Assembly (NCBI RefSeq): GCF_029892425.1 | Contig: NZ_JARXWB010000011.1 | Span: 62,001-126,000 of the forward strand | Length of the DNA stretch: 64,000 nucleotides | Origin: Bradyrhizobium sp. BR13661 | Lineage (GTDB): Bacteria; Pseudomonadota; Alphaproteobacteria; Rhizobiales; Xanthobacteraceae | Direction: 5' to 3' | Shown here: positions 25,547 through 34,205 of the stretch, piece by piece | Numbering within the stretch: position 1 is the stretch's first letter | Layout of the letters: each line of letters opens with the position of its first letter | Notes under the pieces: model-generated | The model's database searches: none | The model's input: the letters and a program-made list of their open reading frames with translations, nothing else | What the model was told of the DNA's origin: nothing | Program-made: the position numbers and the translations under genes

Positions 25547-26172
25547 CGAACGGCACTCGCGATGTCGGCAGAGGATTGGGCGGCCGGCTCACCGCAGAGA
25601 TGAGCATGCAGCGTCTCGATGGTCTCGTCGACGATCCTGTCATGCGGCACCTCGCGCGAGGCGATGGTGAGGTCAGCCTTGCCATAGATAGGCTCACGCT
25701 CGGTGAGGAGCCGCGTGACCGTGGCTTCGGGATCGGCGGTCTGGAGCAAGGGGCGGTCGGCGCGACGGCGCACGCGGCGCATGATGACGTCGTGGTCGGC
25801 CTTCAGCCAGATCGAGATCGCCTTCGCCGCGATGCGGTTCCGCGTCTCCTCGCGCATGAATGCGCCGCCGCCGGTCGCCAGCACGATCGGTCCGCCTTCG
25901 AGCAGGCGCGCGATCACGCGGGCCTCGCCGTCGCGGAAATAGGGCTCGCCGTGAGTCGTAAAGATTTCCGGAATGGTCATACCGGCGTGGGCAACCTCGA
26001 TTTCGACATCGGCGTCGAAAAAGCGCAGGCCAAGCCGCGCTGCCAGCCTCCGGCCGATGGTCGATTTGCCGACGCCCATCATGCCGACCAGCACGATCGA
26101 ACGCCCGCCGAGCGCCGACAGGATGTCGGCCTCAGGGTTCGCTTGTGCTGGTGACGCGGCGTCGGACATCAT
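25543..26172 (-). CDS. aroK: Shikimate kinase
   Basis: About 209 residues from ATG 26172 (or 26169). Walker A GMMGVGKSTIG, FFDADVEIE with the shikimate-binding Asp, LATGGGAFM carrying the GGG motif, and RADRPLLQT in the lid. It phosphorylates shikimate at position 3. The extension of the frame upstream to 26268 is poorly conserved-looking, so the shorter start is used. It is coupled to aroB. Confidence 0.95.
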   Translation of the reverse strand: MMSDAASPAQANPEADILSALGGRSIVLVGMMGVGKSTIGRRLAARLGLRFFDADVEIEVAHAGMTIPEIFTTHGEPYFRDGEARVIARLLEGGPIVLATGGGAFMREETRNRIAAKAISIWLKADHDVIMRRVRRRADRPLLQTADPEATVTRLLTEREPIYGKADLTIASREVPHDRIVDETIETLHAHLCGEPAAQSSADIASAVR

Positions 26173-26340
26173 TTCGCTCGATTGGATCTCGCCCAAACTG
26201 CCGCCAAAGGCGGCATTCCGGTCACCTATACGACCCCCTCGGGGCCCTCGCCAGAGGACTCTTGCCACGAAACGGCGAACATGTTGGATGATTTCATTGG
26301 TTAATTTGCCTGTTCAAGACCATCGTCGAGACCTTGCCCG

Positions 26341-26487
26341 ATGCCCAGCCTGTTCCGCTTCCTGACGGCCGTCGCCGTGATTGCCGGCATCGTCTATGGT
26401 GTGGTGTTCGCGCTGGCCAACTTCGTCAATCCGAAGCCGCGAGAAATGACGGTGACGATCCCGCCGGATAAATTTCTCAAGAAATAG
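26341..26487 (+). CDS. 48-residue single-pass membrane protein
   Basis: MPSLFRFLTAVAVIAGIVYG starts a single membrane helix (about 5-26), followed by NFVNPKPREMTVTIPPDKFL and LKK. The stop TAG at 26485-26487 lies 18 bp before the xerD start, so the two are probably one transcript. I recall very similar short proteins at this place in other Bradyrhizobium genomes. Function unknown. Confidence 0.65.
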   Translation: MPSLFRFLTAVAVIAGIVYGVVFALANFVNPKPREMTVTIPPDKFLKK

Positions 26488-26504
26488 GAGCTAGCCTCCA
26501 GGGC

Positions 26505-27473
<969 letters not shown>

Positions 27474-27659
27474 CCGCCGAGCTGCGCCGCCGGCGAAACC
27501 GCCTTGACTTCGGCCACATCTCCGCAGAAAGAGCCGTGGCCTTGTCAGTGATTTGCCGCGCTCCCGGGAGCGCACAGGTCAACCCCTTGAAGAAGCTACA
27601 CTTCTTTTCCTGAAGCCGACCCGCTTCGCCTCGTCGTCCCGTCCCCCTATATTGAAACG

Positions 27660-28622
27660 ATGCCAGACCAGATGCGTAGCTATCTCGATTTCGAAAAGCC
27701 CGTCGCCGAGCTCGATTCCAAGGTCGATGAGCTCAGGACGCTGGCCGCCTCCGGCACCGACATTGCCGAGGAGATCGGCCGGATCGAGGACAAGGCCGCG
27801 CAGGCGCTCGCCGACCTCTATCAAAATCTGACGCCGTGGCAGAAGACGCTGGTCGCGCGGCATCCGCAGCGGCCGCATTTCAACGACTTCATCAAGGGCC
27901 TGATCACCGAATTCACCCCCCTCGCCGGCGACCGCAAGTTCGGCGAGGACGAGGCGCTGGTCGCAGGCTTCGGCCGCTTCCGCGGCGAAGCCATCTGCGT
28001 GATGGGCCAGGAAAAGGGCGATTCCACCGAGAGCCGCATCAAGCACAATTTTGGCATGGCGCGACCCGAGGGCTATCGCAAATGCGTGCGGCTGATGGAG
28101 ATGGCGGAGCGGTTCGGCCTGCCGGTGCTGTCGCTCGCCGATTCCGCCGGCGCCTATCCCGGCATCGGTGCCGAGGAGCGGGGACAAGCCGAGGCCATCG
28201 CGCGCTCGACCGATGCGTGCATGGCGCTGACCGTGCCGAACGTCGCCATCATCACCGGCGAGGGCATGTCGGGCGGCGCCATCGCCATCACCACCGCGAA
28301 CAAGGTGCTGATGCTGGAGCACGCGATCTACAGCGTGATCTCGCCGGAAGCCGCCTCCTCGATCCTCTGGCGCGACGGCAGCAAGGCGCAGGAAGCCGCC
28401 AACAACATGAAGATCACCGCCCAGGACATGCTCCGTTTCGGGGTGATCGACAGCATCCTGAAGGAGCCGGTCGGCGGCGCCCACCGTGATCCCGCCGCCA
28501 TGATCGCCACCACCGGTGACGCCATCGCCAAGGCCTTCGACGAGCTGCGCGGCCTGGACGGCGAGGCCATCCGCAAGCAGCGCCGGCAGAAATTCCTCGA
28601 TATCGGCCGGAAACTGGGCTGA
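27660..28622 (+). CDS. accA: Acetyl-CoA carboxylase carboxyltransferase subunit alpha
   Basis: 320 residues, standard length. YLDFEKPVAELDSKVDELRT is the usual N-terminal helix, then DRKFGEDEALVAGFGRFRGE, DSAGAYPGIGAEERGQAEAI (the acyl-CoA carboxylase signature) and ITGEGMSGGAIAI. With AccD it transfers carboxyl from biotin to acetyl-CoA in fatty-acid synthesis. accD is not in the window. Confidence 0.97.
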   Translation: MPDQMRSYLDFEKPVAELDSKVDELRTLAASGTDIAEEIGRIEDKAAQALADLYQNLTPWQKTLVARHPQRPHFNDFIKGLITEFTPLAGDRKFGEDEALVAGFGRFRGEAICVMGQEKGDSTESRIKHNFGMARPEGYRKCVRLMEMAERFGLPVLSLADSAGAYPGIGAEERGQAEAIARSTDACMALTVPNVAIITGEGMSGGAIAITTANKVLMLEHAIYSVISPEAASSILWRDGSKAQEAANNMKITAQDMLRFGVIDSILKEPVGGAHRDPAAMIATTGDAIAKAFDELRGLDGEAIRKQRRQKFLDIGRKLG

Positions 28623-28636
28623 TTCGGAGCGATTCT

Positions 28637-28702
28637 GTGTCCCGGACAAGCGCAGCGAAGCGGAGCGCAGAGCCAAGGGGCGCTGCGCCGCGTCCGGGGC
28701 AC
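28637..28702. repeat. Small dispersed repeat (GTGTCCCGGAC family)
   Basis: GTGTCCCGGACAAGCGCAGC at one end and CGCGTCCGGGGCAC at the other. A larger relative is at 53396-53551. The remaining gap up to the next gene (28703-28965) contains no gene I can support; it is AT-richer near 28740-28800 and probably holds the promoter of the L,D-transpeptidase gene. Confidence 0.5.
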
Positions 28703-28965
28703 GAGAGAGCTCCGCTGGAGCGCCCCGGTAACCCCGCATTAACCCTTTTTTTGCCCAAATCGGCGATCTCAGTACTGGCTTGGCTGAAAAGCCCAAGTTA
28801 AGGCCCAGTTTAAGTCTCTGTTGACCACGCCGCCTCGCCAACGGGCTCGTGATTTCAGGTCGGGTTGCGACCTGATGGTGCGGAGGTTAGAATTTTAATC
28901 AATGGCTTCAGGGCATAAGCGCTGCTGGGGCTTGGTCTGAAAACGTCCGGATTTCCGGTCAGGCC

Positions 28966-30567
28966 ATGCTCCAAAATTCGGGGTTCGCGCTCTCTGCCCG
29001 GCACGTTGTGGGGTCCATCTTGAATTCTCGTTCGCTTGCTCGCGTGCTCCTGGCTTCGGTTGCGCTTGCCGCCAGCATTGTGCTGGCCGGCTGCGATACC
29101 GATCAGGTGTCGCTGGCGACCAACGCCAAGGCCAACCAGCCGGTCCCGCCCAAGCTCATCGCCGCGATGGGCGAGAAGGACATGGATCTGAACTCGCCAA
29201 TCCTGGTTCGCCTGTTCAAGCAGGAGGCCGAGCTCGAGATCTGGAAGCAGACCCGCTCCGGCCAGTTCGCGCTGCTCAAGACCTATCCGATCTGCCGCTG
29301 GTCGGGCGACCTCGGTCCGAAGGTGCGCGAAGGCGACCGCCAGGCGCCGGAGGGATTCTACTCGATCAATCCGAGCCAGATGAATCCGCAATCGGCCTAT
29401 TACCTCTCGTTCAACACCGGCTTCCCCAACGCGTTCGACAAGGCGCTCGGCCGCACCGGTTCGCAGCTGATGGTGCACGGCGATTGCTCGTCGCGCGGCT
29501 GCTACGCGATGACGGACGAGCAGATCGCCGAGATCTATTCGCTCGGCCGCGAATCCTTCTTCGGCGGCCAGAAGGCATTCCAGTTCCAAGCCTATCCGTT
29601 CCGGATGACGCCGGTGAACATGGCCAAGCACCGCAACAATCCGAACATGGCCTTCTGGAAGATGATCAAGGAAGGCTATGATCATTTCGAGGTGACGCGG
29701 CAGGAGCCGAAGGTCGACTTCTGCGAGAAGAAGTACGTGTTCGACGCAGCCAAGGCACCCGATGCCAAGCGCGATCCCGTGTTCGACGCCTCCGCCAAGT
29801 GCCCGGCCTATGTGATCCCCGAGGACATCGCCAGCGCCGTCGCCGAAAAGCAGCAGCGTGACGAGGCCGAGTACGCCAAGCTCGTTGCCCGCGGCACGCC
29901 GGTGGCGCGCATGAACACCGGCATCGACGGCGGCATGAACAAGGTGTTCGCGTCCAAGATTCCGGAAGGCTCGACCGGCCTGTCGGAAGGCGCCGAAGGC
30001 AATACGCTGCAGATGCTGGCGATGTCGAAGGCACCGGGCACCATTCCCGGCACTGTCAACCCGCCGAAGCCGAACTTTGAGCCTGTCGCCGCCGCCCCGC
30101 AGGAAGAGCCGGTCGTCGCGGTGAGCGCACCCGCGACCAACACCCGCGTCGCCTCGGCGGCTGCGCCTGAGAAGTCCGGCGGCTTCTTCTCCAATCTCGG
30201 CCGCAAGATGGGCCTCGGCACCGCCGACACCACGGCGACCACGCCGCCGCCGCAAGCGACCGCGTCGGTGACCCCGGCACCTGCGACCACGACGCCGGCG
30301 ACCGCCGCTTCCAGGCTAAAGGCCGCGGTGACCCGCTTCGTGCCAGGCCACGACAAGTCCAAGGACAGCACTGTTGCAGCCACCAAGGCTGCCGAGCCTG
30401 CTGCCAAGCCTGCCGAAACCAGGGTCGCCGCAACCCGTCCCGCGCTGAAGCCGTCGATCAACGATGGTGCGGCTGAGGGCACGAGCAGCGGCGGCGGCCA
30501 GCTCGCCGGCGCTGCGCCAGTGATGTCGTCGAACTCGTTCGACAGCCGATTCAGCGCGATGAAGTAA
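28966..30567 (+). CDS. L,D-transpeptidase family lipoprotein (YafK-like)
   Basis: 533 residues from ATG 28966; a TTG at 29020 (MNSRSLARVLLASVALAAS) places the lipoprotein signal right at the N-terminus and may be the true start. A lipobox LAGC follows. The catalytic YkuD segment is MVHGDCSSRGCYAMTDEQI, with the nucleophilic Cys in SRGC. After about residue 330 comes a long Ala/Pro/Thr-rich low-complexity tail. YafK-type enzymes remodel peptidoglycan cross-links or lipoprotein attachment; the tail may span the periplasm or bind the wall. Confidence 0.88.
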   Translation: MLQNSGFALSARHVVGSILNSRSLARVLLASVALAASIVLAGCDTDQVSLATNAKANQPVPPKLIAAMGEKDMDLNSPILVRLFKQEAELEIWKQTRSGQFALLKTYPICRWSGDLGPKVREGDRQAPEGFYSINPSQMNPQSAYYLSFNTGFPNAFDKALGRTGSQLMVHGDCSSRGCYAMTDEQIAEIYSLGRESFFGGQKAFQFQAYPFRMTPVNMAKHRNNPNMAFWKMIKEGYDHFEVTRQEPKVDFCEKKYVFDAAKAPDAKRDPVFDASAKCPAYVIPEDIASAVAEKQQRDEAEYAKLVARGTPVARMNTGIDGGMNKVFASKIPEGSTGLSEGAEGNTLQMLAMSKAPGTIPGTVNPPKPNFEPVAAAPQEEPVVAVSAPATNTRVASAAAPEKSGGFFSNLGRKMGLGTADTTATTPPPQATASVTPAPATTTPATAASRLKAAVTRFVPGHDKSKDSTVAATKAAEPAAKPAETRVAATRPALKPSINDGAAEGTSSGGGQLAGAAPVMSSNSFDSRFSAMK

Positions 30568-30736
30568 GAGCGGCAGTCTGCTACACTTCTACACCGACAC
30601 AGACAGCTGTGGTGGATTGATCCAGCGAGCGCTGATTTCTGTGGTTAAGCTCTCCCGTGAATGCCAAACTGGGGACGAAGGCGGCACAATAACTTCAGTA
30701 TACCGCTGAAGCATAGAATAGCGGTGTCCCTAAGCG

Positions 30737-32074
30737 ATGAAGCGCTTGCCCAGTGCCGGGATGGCAGCAATGAAAATCGTTGGGGAAGCCCAACCCGAAC
30801 TGCCATTGACCAGATCGAATAGGTGGGACGACCTTCCGAGCGCCAAAGTAAAGCGTCCTAAGAAGAGCGATCCTTTTTCCTGGGCTTACACCTACACCGG
30901 ATATTCGGTGGATTTTGCCATCCAAGCCCTCCTGCGACTTGGAGTCACCAGGAAGGCGATGGTGCTCGATCCCTTCGTGGGGTCGGGGACTTCGCTACTC
31001 GCCTGTTCCTTACTCGGGTGCGGCGGTCACGGGGTTGATATCAGCCCCTTTTCCCTTCTGCTAAGTCGCTCTCGAATCGCATGGAGGCCTGATGAACGAT
31101 TGGTATTCAAATACTTGAAGACCAAGTCTTCGACACACGAGGACCGACATTCGTCCAAGGATGTACTTCGACCCAACGATGCTTCGTACGTAGAAGGCGT
31201 CGTTCAAGCAATATGCAAAGGCCGAAGTGTTACGCCACAAACTCTATGGCGGAAGCTGATGAACGATACAACCGGTCGGTTCGACTCGGAGGTTGTTGCC
31301 CTTCTTAGCATGGCTCTCGGAGCCAGAGATTCGACCCGACTTGAGAAGGGCAGCAATCCCATTTGGTATCGAAGGGTCGAAAGTCAAACTGAATCGTCCC
31401 AGGCCTCTTTAAGAATTTCCGCGGCCAATTGGGCGAAAACGATCTCACACGATCTACTGAGCGCGCCCGAAGCAGGTCGCAAAGATATCACGATTCAACA
31501 ACACGATTTCACAACGCTCAAGACAACGAAGCGATATGACCTTTGCTTGACCTCGCCGCCCTATATGAACCGGCTTGACTACGTCGTTGCTCATCTTCCG
31601 GAATTATCCGTCCTACAACACCTGATTCCGTTCAATCTTGATCAACTTAGGAGCGACATGATCGGAACAACAAGGGCAGTCAGAAAGTATCACACGGAAC
31701 AAACAGAGGGTTGGGGCGACCGTTGTAGAGAAACGCTAAACAGCATTTACAATCATGCGAGTTATGCCTCGCAACGATACTACTATCACATACATGCGGA
31801 CTATTTCCGGCGGCTTTCGGCGACGATCCTTCAGTTGGCGCGATTGATGAAAGATCGAGCCGAAGGCATCGTTGTCCTTCAAGATTCCTTTTATAAGGAC
31901 ATCAAGATTCCAACCCCACAGATCTGCGCCGAAATGCTGAACAATGCTGGCTTTGAGTCGAGCATCGTTCGAACCACCTCTGTAAAAGCTCATATGGGTA
32001 GATTGAGTCCAGCGCAGACACTGTATGCGCCAGAAAAAATACTCGGCGAATCGGTGGTGTATTTTTCTCGCTAG
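30737..32074 (+). CDS. Putative DNA methyltransferase (N6-adenine or N4-cytosine)
   Basis: 445 residues. The SAM-binding motif DPFVGSGT (78-85) comes first and the catalytic TSPPY (272-276) follows about 190 residues later, the alpha-class order, with the target-recognition region presumably between them. SPPY is common in N4-cytosine and some N6-adenine enzymes. No restriction endonuclease is adjacent. Base use is clearly AT-richer than core genes. Its stop abuts the stop of the convergent glycosylase-like gene (32074/32075) with no intergenic space. ATGs at 30761 and 30770 are alternative starts. RNA methylation cannot be excluded. Confidence 0.75.
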   Translation: MKRLPSAGMAAMKIVGEAQPELPLTRSNRWDDLPSAKVKRPKKSDPFSWAYTYTGYSVDFAIQALLRLGVTRKAMVLDPFVGSGTSLLACSLLGCGGHGVDISPFSLLLSRSRIAWRPDERLVFKYLKTKSSTHEDRHSSKDVLRPNDASYVEGVVQAICKGRSVTPQTLWRKLMNDTTGRFDSEVVALLSMALGARDSTRLEKGSNPIWYRRVESQTESSQASLRISAANWAKTISHDLLSAPEAGRKDITIQQHDFTTLKTTKRYDLCLTSPPYMNRLDYVVAHLPELSVLQHLIPFNLDQLRSDMIGTTRAVRKYHTEQTEGWGDRCRETLNSIYNHASYASQRYYYHIHADYFRRLSATILQLARLMKDRAEGIVVLQDSFYKDIKIPTPQICAEMLNNAGFESSIVRTTSVKAHMGRLSPAQTLYAPEKILGESVVYFSR

Positions 32075-33052
32075 CTAGTAGAAGCGCTTCCTAAGATCCG
32101 GCTCGCGCAGAGATCGCCAAGCCACATCGTGAAACGCACGGCAAAACACTGAATTTGGGCACGGCTGGCCCGCCTCAATCCGCGTGCTCGGAACTGCTTT
32201 CTCAACCGATTGGCAGTGCGGCTGCGCACGATCACAGATTTCTCTGCCTATTTGCCACTCGATAGTATTCAGTTCAGGGATCGAAATTGCGGCATAAAAC
32301 GATGTGAGCGATAGCGCATCGCTAACCGCCTGACGCAACAACTTAACAAGCCTTGGCCTGGGATAGGAGTCTGCTTGCAGCAAGCTTAGAGTCGCCGCAT
32401 GCACGGGGACCACGCGTCCGGTGCGGAGGTAAAGCCGCATTATGTGGTAATCGATAGCGGGAGCAATATCGCTCTCGTCGTCAAAGGACGCCACATCCTC
32501 CCGCACCAACTCGTGTATCAGCACGTTAGATTTTTTTCGCAAGGGATCTTCACGAAACGCTATAAAGCCGTCAAGCAACGACAGGAGTCCGCCTTCACCG
32601 TAAAGACGGCCTTTCGTCGCAGCAATCAAGTTGGCAGGATCATTGTGATATCGAGCGACAATAACAGCCCCAACATCTCTTAGTAGATTGGCTCGCTCAG
32701 TCGCGCGAATGCGCTCAGGCCTATGATAGCCAGCCAAGAGCTCCGAGATCGTGCGAGAGCTTATTGATGAGAGCGCAATGCCATCGATAGATTTGGTCTC
32801 AAAGTACGCCTGCATTCGACGGCTTAGAAAGTCCCAGTTCATTTGATGGCAAATGGCCGCGAGTGAAATCAGGAACAATAAAGGCTTCTCGCCAGAAGCC
32901 GTCTCCCTGGTCGAACAACGCACCGACCGGATCACATCCGCGGAAACTTTGCACGCTAGTTCGTCTACAGCAAACAAGCGCGGGCTGCTCAGGAGCCGAT
33001 CAAATGAGAGCTGCGCCTGTGACCCGGCCTTTGGATTAGCTAATCCTGACAT
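32075..33052 (-). CDS. HhH-GPD glycosylase-like protein with Fe-S cluster-type cysteines
   Basis: 325 residues from ATG 33052 (a GTG at 33061 is possible). AIDYHIMRLYLRTGRV (199-214) resembles the VDTHVxRxxxRLG segment that carries the catalytic Asp of helix-hairpin-helix DNA glycosylases; here Asp201. IEWQIGREICDR leads into cysteines 273, 280, 298 and 304, spaced C-X6-C-X17-C-X5-C; endonuclease III uses C-X6-C-X2-C-X5-C for its [4Fe-4S] cluster. The substrate may be DNA, tRNA base or nucleoside (queuosine-salvage enzymes share the fold). The start overlaps the end of the oxygenase gene by 17 bp, so the two are coupled. Confidence 0.5.
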   Translation of the reverse strand: MSGLANPKAGSQAQLSFDRLLSSPRLFAVDELACKVSADVIRSVRCSTRETASGEKPLLFLISLAAICHQMNWDFLSRRMQAYFETKSIDGIALSSISSRTISELLAGYHRPERIRATERANLLRDVGAVIVARYHNDPANLIAATKGRLYGEGGLLSLLDGFIAFREDPLRKKSNVLIHELVREDVASFDDESDIAPAIDYHIMRLYLRTGRVVPVHAATLSLLQADSYPRPRLVKLLRQAVSDALSLTSFYAAISIPELNTIEWQIGREICDRAQPHCQSVEKAVPSTRIEAGQPCPNSVFCRAFHDVAWRSLREPDLRKRFY

Positions 33053-34163
33053 TTTCTCCACTCACCGGGTCGAAATGCCAATCACCGATCAATCGCTCGG
33101 CCCCAAATCGTTCAGGGTAGATTGAGGCATATCTCTCCATGATGTGCATGCCTGGAACATGTTTGTAGCTCGCATGCTCCGGTGCACTCATGAACCATTT
33201 GCGAGCCAACACCCTGGTGTTGAAGCGATCGTCGCCATTGATAAAGGGCGTTCTGCCGTGGACCACCCAGTGATTTCGCGCGATACAACCAGAGCCTTTC
33301 CGATCAAGATGGACGAAGCTCGTGCCAGCCGAGAAGGGCTGAACGTGGGCCATAAGGAACGCTCTAGCTCGATCGAGTTCTGGACAATTTTCTCTCCAGG
33401 TAATCCTGTACTCTCCAGTTTGAACGCGAAAGAAGTTTTGCGGTCTCCCATGCTCGTTCATGAACAACACCGGACTGGTCACTCTTATTGCTCCTTTCCC
33501 ACGCGGTCGCAGAGCCGTGATGGCGTCAGGAAGAAACAAACTATCAAACGCCTCTGCGTCCAGACGGGCTAAGAGCAATGACAAAGCAATCATATTGGAG
33601 AAATACGTATAGCCGCCCCAGAGTGGCGGAGCGTCGGCGTGCAAAATAAATGCCTCGACAGCACCAGCGTAGCCGAGCCCATCATTATGCGCATCGAACA
33701 TTTCCGATGTTTCGGCTTGCTCACGGTACCCGGTGGTTCCATCCCGAGTTTCGAGGTCGTATATCTTCAATGTTCCGTCCGGCTCCCCAAAACGAGCGAT
33801 CGCTTCCTGGTGCTTTTCCATTGGATGTTCGACCGGATGTTTTAGAGGCAGCACGTCCTCCAACTGCTTTGCGATTTCGAGGAGCGGGTGTGATGTACTG
33901 CTCTCTGCATCAGGGTTCAGCACAATGTAGTGCGCCACGCCAGGCAACCCGTAAAACGATGACGCTATAGCAGCGATTTCCTCCTTAGCTAGATTCCGAT
34001 AGTCCCTAATGAGAGTGGGACGCAACGGGTACGTTAGCTGTCGAGTCAATTCTGGCACTTCATCAAGCGAATCCCAGCCGAGCGAGTCCAATGCGGCAGG
34101 CACAAATAACTCGCGCTGCTTTAGAAACTCAATTTCTTCCCTCGTTAAAGCCTCACCTGACAT
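33036..34163 (-). CDS. Fe(II)/2-oxoglutarate oxygenase, TauD/clavaminate-synthase-like
   Basis: 375 residues from ATG 34163, chosen because CGGAG lies 6 nt upstream; an ATG 6 nt earlier is possible. Iron ligands are probably H159 and D161 in AHNDGLGYAG and the distal H302 in RNHWVVHGRTPF, whose HGR places the 2-oxoglutarate-binding Arg nearby, as in clavaminate synthase, VioC and AsnO. Those enzymes hydroxylate amino acids; the substrate here is unknown. It lies between the hydrolase gene (42-bp gap) and the glycosylase-like gene (17-bp overlap) in one operon. AT-richer than core genes. Confidence 0.75.
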   Translation of the reverse strand: MSGEALTREEIEFLKQRELFVPAALDSLGWDSLDEVPELTRQLTYPLRPTLIRDYRNLAKEEIAAIASSFYGLPGVAHYIVLNPDAESSTSHPLLEIAKQLEDVLPLKHPVEHPMEKHQEAIARFGEPDGTLKIYDLETRDGTTGYREQAETSEMFDAHNDGLGYAGAVEAFILHADAPPLWGGYTYFSNMIALSLLLARLDAEAFDSLFLPDAITALRPRGKGAIRVTSPVLFMNEHGRPQNFFRVQTGEYRITWRENCPELDRARAFLMAHVQPFSAGTSFVHLDRKGSGCIARNHWVVHGRTPFINGDDRFNTRVLARKWFMSAPEHASYKHVPGMHIMERYASIYPERFGAERLIGDWHFDPVSGENVRIS

Positions 34164-34205
34164 AGTCATCTCCGAGCAACCCAAGGCAAAAAACATGCAC
34201 AACAA

